Assembly (NCBI RefSeq): GCF_002863225.1
Contig: NZ_PKEK01000019.1
Span: forward strand, 1-42,948
DNA from: Mycobacterium sp.
Lineage (GTDB): Bacteria; Actinomycetota; Actinomycetes; Mycobacteriales; Mycobacteriaceae
Reading direction: 5' to 3'
Length of the DNA stretch: 42,948 bases
Every line of letters starts with the position of its first letter. Positions within the stretch are counted from its first letter, which is position 1. The translations under genes and the position numbers were made by a program. Under the pieces are notes generated by a model, which searched no databases, had not been told where the DNA came from, and worked only from the letters and a program-made list of their open reading frames with translations. This document shows, one piece after another, positions 18,501 to 27,900 of this stretch.

Positions 18501-18583
18501 ACGTCGTCGATTTGGCCTGAGGCCGAAAGGATTTCCTGCCGGATTTTCAACGCCTTCCACCATGGCGTGACGGTCGTGGTCAA
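15575..18583 (-). CDS. DUF499-family (COG1483-like) P-loop ATPase
   Basis: A 1002-residue protein. Walker A is DQGMGGGKSH at 89-98 and Walker B is VLIVIDEVLDYIG at 208-220, both in the form typical of DUF499 ATPases. The middle is a large helical body. Near residues 860-880 there is a small C-x2-C ... C site (CPTCAQPAHPGAC), then a Gly/Pro/Thr/Ser-rich linker to about 930, and a C-terminal helical domain. DUF499 proteins are found beside DUF1156 methylases and helicases, where they probably supply ATP-dependent control of DNA modification or restriction. It follows the methylase gene by 31 bases on the same strand and is the last gene of the cassette. Confidence 0.88.
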   Translation of the reverse strand: MTTTVTPWWKALKIRQEILSASGQIDDVQMSLHAAVYGTGSSRPLYADARYYGEITHPTERLVDLLTEIAIRIGAGDDYLKARAVTRLDQGMGGGKSHACIGAFHLAADPEALLATELGRQVSARSKAKTGSALPIDLAGPHVVVLPCDNMTPGAPVQEYDGSAANSLYERFLFRLFSKDYSLYERYKPFWSDKHKIAEALRAVGRPVLIVIDEVLDYIGNGLDGANNPELSAQDMAFLRALLDVVNDVPHVAMLVVMIASDADKTALSAAAQARRDDLNSRLERDGMPATVTEVGDFADILRRRLFDAEPAAEVVTATADLYRPVFADRGWTKQVWDPIGANWRRKWDQQVAACYPFHPMLMDLAKEEWSKVTGFQRVRSTIRIFAATVYAQQERGKAGEWVPALIGPGDLPLSDSVVREAILGSGLVEDERTIGNYRALAEIEIINNDETNGAARRQDLSRESLLWSAANPRAAERAATLIFLASIVGTLRPSRGRGASAPEVKAATSIPDVAYTITDADTVVSELVDPERGMTALETHAGQGNNKPAHYYLSTRLTHRMLVAGIRRTITDAERDAVLVDFAKKIATSGPFRELEFIPADPTRTPGEVLLNFGIDTAYTTRLFILDPAQFSLRNGAEAGTVDALRAASGLAQGAGQQPVQWASSAVFSVINTQRRAQARNLASEYLARSRALAAPEVQADEELKEIGTRELADARDQLQKALRRAYQHVVFVAQPDPDGERYLDQTTFDDDTLTSLNGTSVWKALADKDKAFDVGQFDAQALLHNLREQDYGKTLSDLRAAFYSAPRLPLLYGGDTDLQHAIFDAINTGELRIIDAAGTEVAATAPGQVNLSSAGLRIARPAPASCPTCAQPAHPGACTTSTAGSGGQGQDATPAGGPTTATPSGSPSTATSGGSPAGGGAVAATPAEKSVAFSFTTNLLAGPDAADGFAAVFRALYLALDERQISYLQGTLNLVADAATAEELGPLLAELGLTIAIKDL

Positions 18584-18614
18584 GGCCGGCCTCCTGGCGT
18601 GGTTGGGGGGGTGA

Positions 18615-21335
18615 TCACAGTAGTTTGAATTGGTCTTCTGCGTCGCGCGCTTGCAGTTTGGCGGCGCTGGTTGCGACTGCGGCCGCGGAGACGGCGGTGC
18701 CGACGCTGGCGCGGGTGCGCATCACGCGGGTGAATGCGACTGCGTCGGGGTCGTTGTCAGGTAGTCGGTCGGCGAGGAATTGGATTGCCGACCAGAGGTA
18801 GAAATCGCCGCTGTCACGGTTCGCGGCGGCGAGAACAGAGCCGATGGCGTCGAGTCCGTCTTCGGAGACGTGGGCGAGGGCAAGGGCTACGTCGATCGTC
18901 GCCGATTCTGCGTTGATAGGCTCGGAATAGTCTGCGGCTGAGACGAATTGGACTCCGCTGCTGGCGTCGCGGACCAGGTCGCGGACTTGTGCCAGGTCGA
19001 GGTCGGAGGCCAGGGTCTGCCAGCGCAGTTCGGACTTGGCTTGGACTTGACGGCCGTAGAGTCGTACCCACCACAGGGCGAAGCGTGTGCGTGCGTCGAA
19101 CGATTCCAGTGGTTGATGGTTGATCTCGACGGCCATCGCGTCCTGGACGGCTGCGCGGGCGAGCGGCAGGAAGGTGTAGATGTCGACCGGGTTGCCGCGG
19201 GCGTCCAGAACGTGGCTGTAGCGGCCGACGACTTCCATGGCTGGGCCGGCGGCGGCCATCAGCATGTCTGCGGGCGCGAGTCCCCAGCGTTCCCAGTCGG
19301 GGTAGCGCAGTTTGACCTCGGCTTTGATCTCTGCGTCGACCGTGCCTTTGCGGCCGGAGGGTCGGTTTGTGGGGGCGAGGCGGCAGGCCATGGTCAGGGT
19401 TGTCTCGATGTTGGCTTTGCCCTGTTGGCCGCCGGATTCGGTGTTGGCGGGCCATGATCCGGTCATGACGAGGCCGGCTCGTTCGATCGAGCGCAGTAGT
19501 CGCTGCCAGACTTCGGGTTCGCCGTGTCCGAAGACGATGGTGACCACGCCGTCGTCTCGGACGACGTTTCGCATATGGGCGAATGCGTCGGCGATCAGGG
19601 TGTCGTAGTGCTCGCGGGTGCGGTGTTCGTCGGGGGCCTCACCGCGGACGCGTTTGACGATGATCTCCTGAGCTTTTTCTTGCGCGCCGTTGGGGTCGGC
19701 GGTGATGGTCAGCTCGGGCCATGTGTTGTGTAGGCATCGTTTCAGCCAGACGTAGAACAGGTCGGATGCGTCGGCATAGGCGATCATCTGATCGTAGGGC
19801 GGGTCGGTCACGACGGCACTGAACGATCGCGCGGGATAAGGTAATTCGGTAGCGCTGCCGCGGGTGACTGTGGCTGGTACACCGTGTAGGTCGGCGAAGA
19901 GGTTACGGCAGGCCGCTAGGACGTTGTCCGAAATTGAGGCCCAGGTGCCTGGGCCCTCGCCGATGCTGGCTTCGAAGAAATCGTGGGAGAAGGTGATGGA
20001 GCCTTCGTTAACGAATAGATCGCCGACTTGCGCGCCGCCTTTGGATTGGAAGCGGGCTCCGCGGGTGGAGCGGCGTAGTTTTTTGACCACGACAGCGGTG
20101 GCGTAACCGGTTAGCGCTCTGACGTAGTCTGTCGATAGGCCTGCGGCAGCCAATTCGGTTCCGAGCGTGTTGATTAGCCGCGCCATGCGCACGTAGGACA
20201 GGGTTTGGCGGTCGACCATGAAGTCGCCGTAGGTGCGGGCGCCGTAGATGCTGGGCCCGATGATGTTGTTGTTGCCGGGGGCGATTCCCTCGTCTGGGAC
20301 TGCGGGCAGAAATGGTGTGAACGGTGCTTCGTTGGCCAGTGCTGCCGTGGCGGCCTGGGCGGCGGCGAGTTCGGCGGCGGTGGGCAGCCGGAAGGCTTTC
20401 TGTCCGTCGGCGGTGATGTCGGCGGCGAGCACGAGGGCATCTTCGCCGTAGCCTTCCTGCAGTAGCCGTCGATGGATCGCCAAGGGGTGTGGGTGGGCGC
20501 AGAACACGCAGACCGCGCTCTTGCCGGCGATCTTTCTGCCGTCGAGCATCGCGTTCGACAGTGTCGGTGTGTGGGTCGGTGGCCCTTCGCTGACGATCGC
20601 TTCCCAGGTGCCGTTGGCGCGGTCGGTGCCGATGTGGAATGAGGTTGCATCGCGCTGTCCGCGGGCGAGGGTCAGCTCGTAGGAGCCGATGAGCGGGAAT
20701 CTGTGGCCGCATTCCTGGCAGGGTATGGTGACCGACCACAGGTAGCCCCAAGGGATTTCGCCATCGTGACGGGGGTAAAACTCGCTCATCGCCGCTGCGT
20801 GACGCTCGCCGAGTTCGCTGAACATGACATCGAGGTCATGTAGCAGACGATCTGTTGGAGAGGTCGCCAGAACCTCGGTATCGGGTCCGAACGGTAGTGC
20901 CGGTTCGCCGGTCCAGTCCTGGAACGGGGCGCGGGTGAGCAGGTGGCTGGCCAGGACCGCGACGGGGCTGTAGTCGACGGCGTGGGCTTCTACGCCTAGG
21001 CGGGCGGACTCCAACGGGATCATGCCGCGCCCCGAGAAGGGGTCGAGCGTGGAAGCGCCAGCTGGATTGGCCTCAGCGATCTTTTTGCGCAGTTCGCTGT
21101 AGGCGGCGTAGCGGCCGGTCATTGCCTTGCGGACGAGGTCCTGTAGGTCTTTTTGTTCGTTCTCGTCGTCAGGCCATTTGAGCAGTGAGCAGATTGTGGC
21201 TGCTTTCGCTTGCGCGGTAGGTCTTTTGGCGAACCACATGAACAGCGAGATCTCTGCATTGCCCGATCCCCAGCCGCGATCACTGTTGGCTGACACCTCC
21301 GCGCTGGGAAACCAGCGCTCGATCATCCTGGTCAT
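18615..21335 (-). CDS. DUF1156 (COG1743-like) DNA methyltransferase
   Basis: A 906-residue protein. The N-terminal DUF1156 region leads into the SAM motif DPFSGRGMIPLESARLG at 98-114 and AVDYSPVAVLA. Two zinc-ribbon halves follow (CQECGH near 205, CVFCAH near 275). The catalytic motif TDPPYDQM is at about 510, which marks N6-adenine or N4-cytosine methylation. The order SAM motif before DPPY and the long inserts are typical of COG1743 methylases. It likely modifies host DNA as the self-marking part of a defence-like cassette. ATG 21335 overlaps the helicase stop by 4 nt, so expression is coupled. The target sequence cannot be read from the gene. Confidence 0.9.
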   Translation of the reverse strand: MTRMIERWFPSAEVSANSDRGWGSGNAEISLFMWFAKRPTAQAKAATICSLLKWPDDENEQKDLQDLVRKAMTGRYAAYSELRKKIAEANPAGASTLDPFSGRGMIPLESARLGVEAHAVDYSPVAVLASHLLTRAPFQDWTGEPALPFGPDTEVLATSPTDRLLHDLDVMFSELGERHAAAMSEFYPRHDGEIPWGYLWSVTIPCQECGHRFPLIGSYELTLARGQRDATSFHIGTDRANGTWEAIVSEGPPTHTPTLSNAMLDGRKIAGKSAVCVFCAHPHPLAIHRRLLQEGYGEDALVLAADITADGQKAFRLPTAAELAAAQAATAALANEAPFTPFLPAVPDEGIAPGNNNIIGPSIYGARTYGDFMVDRQTLSYVRMARLINTLGTELAAAGLSTDYVRALTGYATAVVVKKLRRSTRGARFQSKGGAQVGDLFVNEGSITFSHDFFEASIGEGPGTWASISDNVLAACRNLFADLHGVPATVTRGSATELPYPARSFSAVVTDPPYDQMIAYADASDLFYVWLKRCLHNTWPELTITADPNGAQEKAQEIIVKRVRGEAPDEHRTREHYDTLIADAFAHMRNVVRDDGVVTIVFGHGEPEVWQRLLRSIERAGLVMTGSWPANTESGGQQGKANIETTLTMACRLAPTNRPSGRKGTVDAEIKAEVKLRYPDWERWGLAPADMLMAAAGPAMEVVGRYSHVLDARGNPVDIYTFLPLARAAVQDAMAVEINHQPLESFDARTRFALWWVRLYGRQVQAKSELRWQTLASDLDLAQVRDLVRDASSGVQFVSAADYSEPINAESATIDVALALAHVSEDGLDAIGSVLAAANRDSGDFYLWSAIQFLADRLPDNDPDAVAFTRVMRTRASVGTAVSAAAVATSAAKLQARDAEDQFKLL

Positions 21336-24300
21336 ACGTTGCTTCCCGGCGCGTTTTTCAAACTGGATCCCGAGACGCGGAAGATCGCGTCCCCTTTCAT
21401 GTCGGTGGAGAACAGGGTGGCCGGGTCCTGGTAGGCGCCGAAGAACCGTCCCGCGCCGTCAGCGCACTCATCGATGACGTAGAGCCAGTAGCTGGTGCGA
21501 TGCTGGGTGGCGATGAGCACCTCGTTGCCGGTCATGCGGATGCCGGTGCTCGCCGCACTTCCGAGCACGCCCTTGACTTCCACGTGACGGACCTGGGCAT
21601 GCCGCCGGGCTTCCAGGTCATAGCCACGGCCTTCAGTGTGCACGTCATCCACAGTCCAGCCGTCAGCCACCAGCATCTGCTGCACATGGCGCATCGACAC
21701 CATCTCGGCGTCGATCTCCGCCTGCACCCCGTCATCGGCGGCCGCGAGGACACGAATGCGTCCCACCAGCTTCGGCTCGGTCAATGTCACCGCAGTCAGG
21801 CGCTCCAGCTCGGCGATGCGCGCGGTGGTCTGCGCCTGGAACTGCCGGCGCAGCGCCAGGCGGGTCTCGCGGTCCTCGATGCCGTCGGTCAGGCTCATCG
21901 GCAGGTTCATCAGATCCCGGCGGGCCTGGGCGAACCAGTCCATTCGCACCCGGCGATGCTCGGTGGCGGTCGTCTCGGCCACAGCGCGGGCCACCTCGGC
22001 GGCCCGGCTCTCACGTCCGGGGTGCATCGTGGTTCCCGCCACGGCGGTAGCGACCAGGTTCGCCAGTGTCTCCCACCGCACCGCTCGCGCGTTGCCGCCG
22101 TCATCGACCTTGATCAGCGTGGCCCACACGCTGGCCCGCTTGCCGTCACTTTCGGTCATCGTCGCTTCATAGGCGTACAGGTCATACGGCGTGAGGCTTG
22201 TCGGATCTTCAACGGCCCCAGACTGATACAGGTCCTCGGCCAGCTGGCTTTCGGCCAGTTCGATCAACTCTGTGAAGGCCGGCTCTCCTGGTCCAAGGGT
22301 GATGGTGTCGCCGATGTCGATGCTGCCTTCGGCGGCCAGGACCGCCTCCCCGCTGGTGGCCACGTGCGCGTCAGCCGCCCCGCCCAGCCCGCGGGGAAGC
22401 GCCCCGGTGACCGCAGCCAACCGCAGAAATCCGGGGCCAGCGGCTGTTGGTGTCACCGACAGCACGGCTGCTTTGGCCAACCGGTCCAGATAGGCCTCGA
22501 CGATGGCTGGATTGACCCGGGCGAACAGGTCGCGTTGCAACAGGGTCAACGCCGCCACGGCGTCCACCTGGCTGGCTAGGCGTCGCTCGTTGTCGCGGAC
22601 CTGGCGCGCCGCGCGGGCCAGCTCTTGGGCCTGCACTGCGCGGGCTGCCTCGATGGCAGCCCGTCTTCTGGCTTCGTCGTTGCCATAGAGGTCAGTGAGC
22701 CAGCGGTCGTAGTCGACACCTGTGATTTCGGCGACCGCTGAGAGGCTGTCGAACATTTGGCCATGCAGTTCGTTGGCGGCCGTCACGAAGTTGTCGAGCA
22801 GGCGCAGCAGGGTGTCACCTTCGCGGGTGTCGGTGGCAACCAGGTTGTAGAGGTACACCTCGCGGGTTTGGCCGACCCGGTGGATACGCCCCATGCGCTG
22901 TTCAAGCCGCACCAGTGACCACGGGATGTCGTAGTTCACCAGCACGTGAGCTGCCTGCAGGTCGATACCCTCATTGCCGGCGTCGGTGGTGACGATTACC
23001 TGAAATTCGCTGCGCATAAACGCTTTTCGGACTTCATCGCGATCAGGTTTGCTTTGGCGGCCCGAATACATCTGTGCGCTGTAGCCCTGAACGCGGAGCC
23101 GTTCAGCGACCCATTGCGCCGAGTCGGCGTACTCGGTGAAGACCACGGCTTGCTCGCCGTTGCCGGGCAGGATGTCGTGAGGGGCCAGGCATTCGTCGGT
23201 GAGGCGGCGCCACTTGGAGGGCTGCCAGTCGGTGTTGGAGAGGGTCGCGTCGATGCGGTCCACCAATGTCCTGATGGCGGTGCGCTCGGCGCGGGTGGCC
23301 GTAGAGGCCGTGTGCACGACCCGGGCTTCGTCGACTTCAGTTTCGTCGCCGTCGCCACGGCTCTCGGCGATCAAGGCGGCTTCGGCTTCGCTCATCTGGC
23401 CCATATGGGCTGAGCGGCGGCGCAGAGTCTCTGCCAGGGCGTACAGGCTTGATGCAGCCCGTTTGCCATAGACCATGCGCGCTAGCGGTTGTGCGGCCGG
23501 CGGGAAGAATTGCTCGACCATGTCCAGTGCGGCTTGGTAGTAGCCGTACTCGAGTTGGGAGAGCGCGACGTTGTGGTTATGTGCGGTGCGGCCCTTGAAG
23601 AGTCGGGTTTTGCCGTCGTAGTCGACGAGGTCTTCCTTCATGCGGCGCAGGAAGTGGATGGGGCCGGGGCGTAGCGGGGAGAGCGCCACATTGGGATCGG
23701 TGCCGGGGTCGGGGTAGATGTCGGGGTCGACCAGGTGCAGCAAGTGCCGGAAGAGCCATTCCTTGCCGCGGTGGGGGGTGGCCGTCATCAGCAGGGCGCG
23801 GGGGGTGTTCTTGGCGAGCAACCGTCCAACCTGGTGGAAGCCCGCCGCGGTGGGGGTCAGTCGATGCGCTTCGTCGAAGACGACCAGGTCCCACCCGGCC
23901 TTATCTGGCCTCAGGGCGTCTTGGACGGCGGGATTGACCGCCGCGAGCTCGAGGGAGACCACCCACAGGTCATTCGAATTGAGCGCGTCTTCGCGGATGG
24001 TGGCAGCGGTGATCTGCCGCAGACCGCCTCCCAGGAGGCGGGAGAAGTCGTCGACCCACTTGGTGGCCAGGTTCGCGGGGCAAACGATCAACCCGCGGCG
24101 GACAAGGCCGAGGCGCTGCATTTCCCGGATGTAGAGCCCGGCCATGATGGTTTTACCCGTGCCGGGCTCGTCGGCCAGCAGGAACCGCAGCAGCGGCTGG
24201 GGCAGCATCGCGCCGTAAACAGCTGTCGTCTGATGTGCATAGGGCTTCAGCGGCATGGCGGCCATGGCGCTGGTCTCGGCATTGGCGGCAGCGGCCGCCA

Positions 24301-24550
24301 TCCACTGGGTCCACATCGCGGCCAACACGCGCGCGGAGTTGCCGTGCCCGTCTGAGACAAGAGGGCGCACTGTGTCTAAGTCACCAGCGCGAAGGTTCAC
24401 TTCGTGGCGTCGGTCGTCATCGCCGACAAGGATCAGATCCCACGACCCCGGATCGTCGCCTGCGATCGCGAAACGGATCGTAGCGAATTCTGGGACTCCT
24501 GCGGCGCAGACACGTACTCGTTGGCCGCGCTCAAACGACGTCACTGGCAC
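21332..24550 (-). CDS. Snf2/HepA-type helicase with C-terminal DUF3883 domain
   Basis: A 1072-residue superfamily 2 ATPase. Motif I is ADEPGTGKT near 127-135, motif II VVFDEAHR near 220-227, motif III MTATPHRG, and in the second lobe TTDAGNEGIDLQAA and RMGRIHRVGQ near 550-560. This is the Snf2/HepA (COG0553) pattern also seen in DISARM DrmD. Residues 976-1072 resemble DUF3883 (NOV_C): GYDLEAR followed by HVEVKG. D978, E991 and K993 match a PD-(D/E)xK nuclease core, so the protein may both translocate on and cut DNA. Start GTG 24550 follows GGATAGG. It is first in the cassette with the methylase and DUF499 ATPase. Confidence 0.88.
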   Translation of the reverse strand: MPVTSFERGQRVRVCAAGVPEFATIRFAIAGDDPGSWDLILVGDDDRRHEVNLRAGDLDTVRPLVSDGHGNSARVLAAMWTQWMAAAAANAETSAMAAMPLKPYAHQTTAVYGAMLPQPLLRFLLADEPGTGKTIMAGLYIREMQRLGLVRRGLIVCPANLATKWVDDFSRLLGGGLRQITAATIREDALNSNDLWVVSLELAAVNPAVQDALRPDKAGWDLVVFDEAHRLTPTAAGFHQVGRLLAKNTPRALLMTATPHRGKEWLFRHLLHLVDPDIYPDPGTDPNVALSPLRPGPIHFLRRMKEDLVDYDGKTRLFKGRTAHNHNVALSQLEYGYYQAALDMVEQFFPPAAQPLARMVYGKRAASSLYALAETLRRRSAHMGQMSEAEAALIAESRGDGDETEVDEARVVHTASTATRAERTAIRTLVDRIDATLSNTDWQPSKWRRLTDECLAPHDILPGNGEQAVVFTEYADSAQWVAERLRVQGYSAQMYSGRQSKPDRDEVRKAFMRSEFQVIVTTDAGNEGIDLQAAHVLVNYDIPWSLVRLEQRMGRIHRVGQTREVYLYNLVATDTREGDTLLRLLDNFVTAANELHGQMFDSLSAVAEITGVDYDRWLTDLYGNDEARRRAAIEAARAVQAQELARAARQVRDNERRLASQVDAVAALTLLQRDLFARVNPAIVEAYLDRLAKAAVLSVTPTAAGPGFLRLAAVTGALPRGLGGAADAHVATSGEAVLAAEGSIDIGDTITLGPGEPAFTELIELAESQLAEDLYQSGAVEDPTSLTPYDLYAYEATMTESDGKRASVWATLIKVDDGGNARAVRWETLANLVATAVAGTTMHPGRESRAAEVARAVAETTATEHRRVRMDWFAQARRDLMNLPMSLTDGIEDRETRLALRRQFQAQTTARIAELERLTAVTLTEPKLVGRIRVLAAADDGVQAEIDAEMVSMRHVQQMLVADGWTVDDVHTEGRGYDLEARRHAQVRHVEVKGVLGSAASTGIRMTGNEVLIATQHRTSYWLYVIDECADGAGRFFGAYQDPATLFSTDMKGDAIFRVSGSSLKNAPGSNV

Positions 24551-24870
24551 TGCCTATCCACGGGCACGGTGCGGGCCCGTGTGAACCCGAAGCTGTAATG
24601 ATCCAAGGTATTCAGCTATTAGGGGCGTTTCGCGCTGCCGGCCGCGCGGCGTCGTGGCAAAGCGCGCCGAACGGAAGTTTCGCAGCAACGGACCCTGGCT
24701 GCTTCCTCATTGGGGACTGGTATGGCGTCGGCGGGTGGGTTGTTAACGGCCATTGCCGCCTTTCGGGGATTGGACGTTCAATGCGTGGGTATTGGGAGTG
24801 TAAATCGGGCGGGGTGCGGTGATGCTGCGCTCTGCGGAAACGCGAGCTGGTGGCTCAGTGCGTAGCGGCC
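24551..24870. other. Gene-free spacer upstream of the helicase cassette
   Basis: About 320 bases between the start of the helicase gene and the terminator hairpin after the relaxase gene. It must hold the promoter of the minus-strand helicase/methylase/ATPase cassette. I see no convincing open frame, no long repeat and no clear promoter hexamer pair. A somewhat AT-richer patch lies at about 24740-24810. Confidence 0.5.
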
Positions 24871-24904
24871 GCGCGATCTCGTGCGTTCAGCAAGAAGATC
24901 GCGC
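24871..24904 (-). terminator. Hairpin terminator after the relaxase gene
   Basis: GCGCGATCT (24871-24879) and AGATCGCGC (24896-24904) form a perfect 9-bp stem with a 16-nt loop, directly after the relaxase stop codon. There is no U-tract, which is usual for mycobacterial intrinsic terminators. Confidence 0.6.
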
Positions 24905-27900
24905 TAGTCGTCGCTGAGGCCTAGCTGCGGAGTCTGCTGCTCAAGGGCGGGTCCGCGCTGGCGTAGCCAAGTGCTGTCGATGTGGCGTTTGTAGGCTGCG
25001 CGGATTTTGGCGCGGAGCTGATCGCTGCGGGCGATGCGGTCGGTCAGGTGCTCGTCACGCAGGCTCGCGTGCAGTCGGCGGCCCTGAGCCAGGGCGGGAT
25101 CGAGGTCGGGCGGGGTGCCGCCGGCGATGACTTCGGAGCGGGGGTAGGCGCCCAAGGTCTTTGTCCAAGGTAGCTCGGAGCCAAGCGCGCCAAGAAGTTG
25201 GCGGGAGGGTTGGGGCGGCCATGTCGGTCCGGTGGTGTCCAGCAGGATCAGCCCGGACTGGTCAGCGGCGGCGCGCTCAGCGAGGTCGGCCAGCACGGCG
25301 GGGTCTGCATCGGCGGCATGGTCGACGATGATCAGCGTTCCCGGCGCCAGCGCGCCCCGGCCACTGAGGATCTCTGCATGGGTGTCCGCGACGGTCGCCG
25401 CCGCGGTGGCAACGCGGTCTGCGACAGCCGAAGCGGCTTGTTCCTGGGTTGGGCTGCACCACAGGACGTTTCGGTTGGCGCCGATCGCGGCGTCGTGCAG
25501 GACTCGTAACGCGGCCGTGCGTTCGTCGGAGGGTGCGGCATCCAGGACTGTGACAGCGAAGGGCAGGGCGGCGGTGCTGGTGAGGGCTGCGGCGTCGGCG
25601 GGGTCCAGTGTGGTCACGGCGCTCGGGGTGATCGGCAGGGGCCGCAGCGGTTGGTAGCGGCTGGCTGCGTCGAGGACGCGCAGCTCGGCGTCGAGTTCGT
25701 CGAGTTGCGCGGCGATGTGCTCAGCGGAGCGGATTTCGGCCGCGGCGAAAGCGGCCGCGGTGGTGAGTTCGGCGCGGTCGAGGTCGCGGCGCAGCAGCGT
25801 GCACTGCCGGCGGGCGGCCGCTACGGCACGGTCGTCTTCACCCATGACGTCGGCGATCAGTTTGTCGACGTCATCGCCGCTGATGATGTGCTCGGCGCCG
25901 CCAGCGGCAGCGGCGCGCTCGGCGAGCGCGTGATGCAACGCGGCCTGGAATCGTTCGGCGGGCGTCATCGAGGGCAATTCCATGGTGCGCCAGCGCAGGT
26001 CTAGTTTCGCCGACGTGATGTCGTCGGGATCCGCGTCGGGCTGGGCTTGAAGTTGGGCGAGTTGTTCGCGGGCCCATTCGACGCTGGCAACGACGCCGGC
26101 GTAGCCGTCTTCGGCGTCGGCCCACTGGGCGACGACGTCTTGGACTGCGAGCAGATAGGGCCGATCGGCGTCAGCGCGGGCGCGCAGGGCAGTGATGCGG
26201 GGACCGGCTTCGCGCATGGCGGGTCCATCGCCGATGCGTACGCGGTCGCGAAGCTGGGCGTAGTCAGTGCGGGCCTGCTGGTACTGGCTTCGCAGAGCGT
26301 GCACGTTGACCAGGGCGTCGGGAAGTGGAGGGGGCTCGACGCGCTGGCGGGGCAGGTCGGCGAAGTCCAGGGCGCCGAGTTCGTCGGCGCTGTGGGCGAT
26401 CTCGTCGAGCGGGTCAGGCGCAACGGATTCGGGGTCCCATTCGGTGATGGTGAGGTCGGTGACGGGCATATCGGTCCTGGGCTGTGCTGGGTCGGGGGGG
26501 AATTGTTCTTCGTCCTCGGGGTGCAGGGGCGCGCGGTCGGGGATGTCGTGGTCGAGGTGGTCGTGGTGGCCGGCGAACAGGTCGACGGTGTAGGTGATGG
26601 CGCGTGCGTATTGGTACGTGGGGATGGCGTGGTCTGGGTCGATGTCGGCGAGGTGTTCGGCGGCGACGTTGAGCAGATCGGCCGGTGTCCATCGGGTGGA
26701 GTCGGCGGCGTTGACCGCCGACACCAGGCCCGGCCATGCGGGGTCGGCGAGGATGGCTTCGGCGGCTGCGGAGCCAAAGACGTTGTGCAGATCGGTGATC
26801 CACGCTGGCCGCAGTGCGGTGTGCGGGGTGTCAAGGGTGGCTGTGGAGGTCAGCTCGGCCGACAGGCGCCACCACAGCGCGGCGGCGGGCAGTTCGTCGG
26901 GCAGCGGGTGGGCGGCCGCGGCGGCGCGCACCAGAGTGGGCAGGTCGGGGCGGCTGGTAGCGGCCTGCGCCAAGCGGGCGGCCAGCCCTGGCCAATGCCC
27001 GTCTGCTCGGATGCGGGGGTTGATCGAGTCGATGAGCTGCTCGAAGCGGCGGGCGTGCGGGTACTGAGTCCGCAGCGCCGCTTGCGCGTGGTGTTCGAGC
27101 ATGGTTTGGATGGCGTGGGCGCGCACGGCGTACTGCGGAGGGCCGAGCAGGCTGGTGTCGTCGGCGGCGACGTCGTGGGCGGCGCGGAAGACAGCGATTT
27201 CGGCGGCCAGCTTGGGGTTGGCGGCCAGGACCGGCTTGGCCCAGACGGGGGCGGTGGCCGGTGTCCAGTGGCCGATGACGGTGTCGCGGATCTGGTCGGC
27301 CAGCTCGGTGACCAGATCGGCGCGGGCGCCCAGGTAGGTGCCCCATTGTGGGTCGTCGGCGAGCAGGGTCGGGGTGGCCGGCAGCCAGCGCAGCGGCCCG
27401 ATCCCGCTGGAGTGGGCGCCGGTGGGATCGATGCGCCAGTCGACGACAGCGGCGGGGTCATGGGCACTGAACAGCTCGTCTTGGGTGGCTGCGGTGGTGA
27501 GCGCGGCGAGCGGGTCATGGCCGTCTGCGGCGAGGATGGCCAGGTGCTTGCACAGCACCGGCCAGGCTTGGGCGCGGGTCAGGCCGGGGTAGAGCTGGTC
27601 GGCGGTGATGTGCAGCTGGGCCAGCGCGGCGGGGGAGGCGGCCTGGTGGGCGGCTTCACCGAGGGCGTCGTAATACATGGCCGCGGCGGGACCGAGGCGG
27701 GCGAACGGGTCGGCGGCCTCGCGGGCTGCCGTGGTCGCTGAGATTTGGGCGCCGTCGCGGCGCAGCGTCGCCGACAACACGTCGACCGCGGTCTCGGGGT
27801 GGGTGGCTTTGGGGGAGATGACGCGGTGCGGATCAGATTCGGCGGTGGACAAATAGATATGGTTCTCCACCCGCCCCCGGGTTAAAGCGACGTAAAGCAG

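Noticed and set aside
15575..24550. Calling the cassette DISARM
   Set aside because: DrmA, DrmB and DrmC are absent, and DUF499 is not a DISARM component, although the helicase resembles DrmD.
24598..24822. A 74-residue plus-strand frame between helicase and relaxase genes
   Set aside because: It has no ribosome binding site, and its composition does not look like a protein from this DNA.
26047..27741. A 564-residue Gly/Val-rich plus-strand frame
   Set aside because: It is the antisense shadow of the relaxase gene, with a composition typical of such shadows.
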